This document shows, piece after piece, positions 59,653 through 64,000 of a DNA stretch of 64,000 nucleotides. Position 1 is the stretch's first letter; each line of letters opens with the position of its first letter. The translations under genes were made by a program, and so were the position numbers. This DNA is from Batillaria attramentaria (Eukaryota; Mollusca; Gastropoda; Batillariidae): positions 647,001 through 711,000 of the forward strand of contig JACVVK020000344.1 of NCBI GenBank assembly GCA_018292915.2, read 5' to 3'. The notes under the pieces were generated by a model. That model saw only the letters and a program-made list of their open reading frames with translations, did not search any database and was not told the DNA's origin.

Positions 59653-60960
59653 CGCATACAGGGCCAAAGCCGAAAGAGAGTCAAAAACGTGAGATACTCG
59701 TGCGTGATACGAAATCAGTGTGGTAATAAAAACAAACGTTTGTTTCGGGTAGAAACGCTTACTGTTGACTTTCCTCTGTCTCCAGCTAAAGGTGCCGCTT
59801 AAAATGGTGCACAATCCTCTACACTGGGGGGGGGGGGGGGGGGGAGGCAGTATAAAAACTGAACAATAGATACCAGTCACGTTCTTCTGCCTCAAACAAA
59901 AAGACCCTTACGTGCAGTTGCGATAATCTACTGACAGGGAGATAACTCCTCCTCCTCCTTCTTCGTTTACCTGCAGGATTCCAGTCTTTGATTAATGGCC
60001 AGCTTGTACGTCAGCACAGTTTCCCCAAGGGAGGCCACCACAGTCACTGTGCTCCTATCCACGGGAGAGTAGTGTGCGTACATATTTGACGTTGAGCAAC
60101 TCCCTAATCTGCCGAGACCCAAGCAGAGAACCTCTGACGTTGCTCAAAGCAAAGCAAAACAGCCCTTATCCGCCCCAAAGACACTCGCCCAGCCAAGCAG
60201 CCAAAGACACATGTCAGGAACAACTTGTCCTGAATGGCTAAAAGCCATAGGACGTAAAGCAAGCTAATGATGATGGCCCTAATCTGAGTGAGTGACGGTT
60301 AAACGGCCTAGTTCCATCTTTGCTCAGCCAAATCTTTGGAACGGGTTTTGCTCGTGAGTGCGCCTGGATGCTCGACTGAAATACGCTATTATGATGATTA
60401 GTACAGCTCTTAGTGCGATACATTGTTGTTTACATTTTGCGCGAGTGGCCGAACATTCAAATTCTGCGACTGGTGTTTCACTGCTGGAGCGCTCAGGTGT
60501 GGTCGCCGCGTACGAATACACTTCTGTTGGCTCAGTGCCAGCATTACAGACGCTGTCACTGTCCGAGTGTCTTCAGGTGTGATGACAGATACACTGTACC
60601 ACAAAAAAAAGCTCCGAATGATCTGTGAGAATAAACGTGGTAGCATCAACCCCTCTCAACCTGATTTGACAAGGAAGAGGATGAAGGGTGTAGCGTGCAA
60701 GAGGTGTATGATTGTGTGTGTGGGAGGGAAAGCATGCTCTTGTGCATACTCTCCTCTCCAGTGCATACGCCTCTGGAGCCGATTTGGGGGTGGAAGGATT
60801 ATATTGGGACTTCCCAACTTAAGCTCGTTCCTTTCACAAAGTAGCACAAAGGAAATGAATATGAATAACTGGCTGAGTGTCTGGCTCTCTGAATTTCTGG
60901 ATTTCCCTCTTGCAGACAGGCAGAACCTGAGGTTATAACCACGCAACACTGCTATAACAC
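59653..60960. other. No gene seen
   Basis: A G-run at 59827-59845 and short overlapping open frames at 60358-60938 without domain support. Confidence 0.4.
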
Positions 60961-60985
60961 GCTGGCTTCATGAAAGGCGGCAAAA

Positions 60986-61255
60986 TAATAATAATAATAA
61001 TTATTATTATTATTATTATTATTATTATTGTTCTTGTTGTTGTTGTTGTTCTTGTTGTTATTATCACCATTAACAAAATCAATAACAAAAATAATTATTA
61101 AATTAATAATTATTAAAGAATACAATTATTTAAAAATTATTATTATTATTAATATTATCACCAATAATAATAATCATAATAATAATAATGTGGGTCTATA
61201 TAGCACCCAACCTAAGAATGAGCTCTTGGCGCGAAAAATTACCACAAGAGGCACC
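60986..61255 (-). mobile_element. (AAT)/(ATT) palindrome and retroposon-like tail
   Basis: (AAT)n meets (ATT)n at about 61003, giving a perfect triplet palindrome. At 61165-61250 the minus strand reads GGCGCCAAGAGCTCATTC-like sequence, then TGGGTGCTATATAGACCC and (ATT)n, another retroposon-type 3' end. Confidence 0.5.
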
Positions 61256-61693
61256 GATGGATTTTTTTTTTTTTTTAAATTACGTCGAATCGTAAATTTG
61301 GCCCAGTCATACCTTGCGCGCCAATTAAAACACCTCTGGCAGAACAGTTTCTCTCCGGTCTCTGACCCGCCATATTAACTGATCTGCAATCTGTGTATGA
61401 TGTACGCCGCTTTTCACCTCACTGTCACGTAAACTCAGGTGGGCACGCGCCCTGGCGGGCAGATAACTCTAAAATCACAGCGAACGCACGGGAGATAACT
61501 CTCTTGGCATCACCGCGTCGTAAACCAATCGACAGCGCGCGCACGGCGTCGCGAATATTTTCTAAATGAATATTTACTCGCGGCTGTTTATGTCACTACG
61601 TCTCAAACTCCTTGATATCATTTTCTCTTAGCTGATATTCAGTCTATGGACGAACGAACAGCGAGGGATGGGTGCTTTAGATAGAGTGTTAGA

Positions 61694-61876
61694 GGGTGGG
61701 TGGATGGGTGGGTGGGTGTTTGGGAGTTTAACGTCCTTTTCCACCACGTATGGGTGATGTGAAAGACGGAGCAACGAGAAAAAGGCCAGCACAATATTTG
61801 GCCCCAGACGAGATTTAAAGTCACGACCCGAGCATTGAGAGTCCAACGCTCTACCATTCGGCTATCCCGGCTCCCC
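61694..61876 (-). mobile_element. SINE-A copy, diverged
   Basis: Full-length minus-strand copy with several substitutions (GTATGGGTGATGTGAAAGAC, CAGACGAGATTTAAAG). No clear target duplication, consistent with age. Confidence 0.85.
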
Positions 61877-62000
61877 GGGGGCAACCGAGGAAAACAGAAG
61901 GAGAGCAAGTCTGACACAAGTGCCTTTCGTCAGCAGTGTAAACAACAGCCTGATCAGTTCTGCGATACCTGACGCTATTGAGATAATTTTTCGCAGAACT

Positions 62001-62302
62001 GGGCCTGCACGTAAAAGTCGGGGTTAGGGAGTTTAGCCGCGGGTTAGAGTCTAACCTCGAACTAAACTAGCTCTAGGGTTTTTGTTTGTTTGCTTGTTTG
62101 TTTGTTTGTTTTTTTGTTTTAAGTCAGGAAGCGGGCCAATTCCAGCAAGGTGCCTATAAAAGGAGTTTGTCTTTCTTTCTTCGCTTCCTTTTTTTATTTA
62201 TTTATTTTATTTATTTATTTTTTTTTTTTTGGGGGGGGGTCCTAGTCCGGGTTAGACCCGTAGCCGTGGGTTAAATGAACTTCGAGTTTTACATACGGGC
62301 CC
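62001..62302. mobile_element. Foldback/MITE element, copy 2 (MITE-1)
   Basis: Starts GGGCCTGCACGTAAAAGTCG and ends TTCGAGTTTTACATACGGGC then CC. It shares the internal marks TAGAGTCTAACCTCGAACTA, CAGGAAGCGG and TTCTTCGCTTCC with copy 1, with different T-rich fillers. Confidence 0.75.
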
Positions 62303-62820
62303 TGATGTCATTCGTGAGGTAGCAGCACTGGGTCGCGGCTCGTCCATAGACTGTATCGGACGTATAGGATGCACACATACTTCGCAGCCAGAATGGACGA
62401 AAACTGAGTTTGGTCTTTAAACTGTCGAAGCAGCATGCAGTTAAACGGGAATCGCCGTGGTTTATTTCGCCGCTCTTGGCCCGTGGGTATCTGGGGTTCT
62501 GTCGCCCCGCCTCCACACGAGCCAAGGGTGATGAGACTTGAGCGCAAATTGGTCGTAAGTCACGCCGCGCTTCCCGCGAGAAAAGCCCGCTTGGAGCCGA
62601 CTGTCATGGCGGTCGGTAGTTAAACACGAGGGGGCGCCACCGGTTTACAGCTAGACGTAGAGGTATGCGCTACTCACTTTCGTCACTGTCAGCGCCGTCT
62701 TCAGGCTTTTAAAGTTCAAAGGGAGGTTAAAAAAAATGTGAATAAAATTTATTTTAAAATTTTGGGTGAGATTTTAAGTTTAAGTTTGAAAAAAAATCTA
62801 GTTTCGGATTTCATAGAGAT
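62303..62820. other. No gene seen
   Basis: GC-richer unique sequence to 62700, then A/T-rich. Short open frames only. Confidence 0.4.
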
Positions 62821-62823
62821 ACA

Positions 62824-63705
<882 letters not shown>

Positions 63706-63796
<91 letters not shown>

Positions 63797-63807
63797 TGTG
63801 TGTGTGT

Positions 63808-63853
<46 letters not shown>
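63706..63853. repeat. (GT)n, (GTT)n, (GT)n
   Basis: GT at 63706-63766, TTG triplets to 63795, GT again to 63853, then a G-run. GTT-rich sequence continues to the window end. Confidence 0.95.
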
Positions 63854-63855
<2 letters not shown>

Positions 63856-64000
63856 GGAGGGGGGGGGGTCCTTGTTTTATTGTTTTTGTTGCCTTTGTTA
63901 TTGTTAATGTTGTTGTTGCCTTTGTTATTGTTAATGTACGGTTGTTGTTGCTGTTAGTGTTATTGTTCTTATTGTTGTTACTTTTATTGTTATTGGAAGA

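Noticed and set aside
60423..60938. 171-codon plus-strand open frame with several Cys
   Set aside because: Cys spacing fits no zinc motif I know, and overlapping frames are equally open.

Overview
This window reads as nuclear DNA of a marine mollusc, most likely a gastropod. Three things point there: introns with GT/AG borders, very dense CA/GT, CT/GA and A/T-rich microsatellites, and coding exons that carry a C1q domain, a family strongly expanded in molluscs. The taxon is an inference. Most of the 64 kb is non-coding repeat DNA, and most long open frames are translations of microsatellites (Cys-Val, Thr-His, Ser-Leu or Arg-Glu runs).

Region 1-35.2 kb holds no gene I can support. It contains microsatellites, several minisatellites and longer tandem repeats (8.7-9.5, 16.4-18.7, 25.5-26.0, 27.4-27.8, 31.1-31.8 kb), a foldback element, tRNA-derived SINEs of three families (called A, B and C here), the 3' end of a LINE reverse-transcriptase ORF at 26.4 kb, and several microsatellite-tailed retroposon ends.

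Region 35.2-53.7 kb is the gene-bearing part: a head-to-tail array of three paralogous minus-strand genes. Each encodes RING finger, B-box zinc finger(s) and coiled coil, the tripartite (TRIM) layout. Two of the three end in a C1q-like domain on a separate last exon joined in the same phase. Gene 3 (50441-53700, predicted 654 aa) is the best copy, with RING, two B-boxes, coiled coil and C1q. Gene 1 (35722-43318, predicted 590 aa) has lost B-box 2, has one extra intron, and has first and second introns swollen by transposable elements. Gene 2 (45289-47902) has a one-base frameshift in the coiled coil and no C1q exon that I could find, so it is probably a pseudogene or a truncated copy. A RING/B-box/coiled-coil ligase ending in C1q rather than SPRY, NHL, filamin, FN3 or MATH is the most interesting system here. 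It would put a normally extracellular recognition fold on a protein without a signal peptide.

Region 53.7-64 kb is again repeat DNA: SINE-A copies (one nested in another), a 423-bp TA-flanked mariner/Tc1-type MITE, a fourfold tandem repeat at 56.7-57.3 kb, foldback elements and microsatellites.

The dominant mobile element is SINE-A, about 175 bp with a tRNA-like head. I count 19 copies: 12 in minus and 7 in plus orientation. Many have exact 8-15 bp target-site duplications, two are nested in older copies, and several sit in the introns of the TRIM-like genes.
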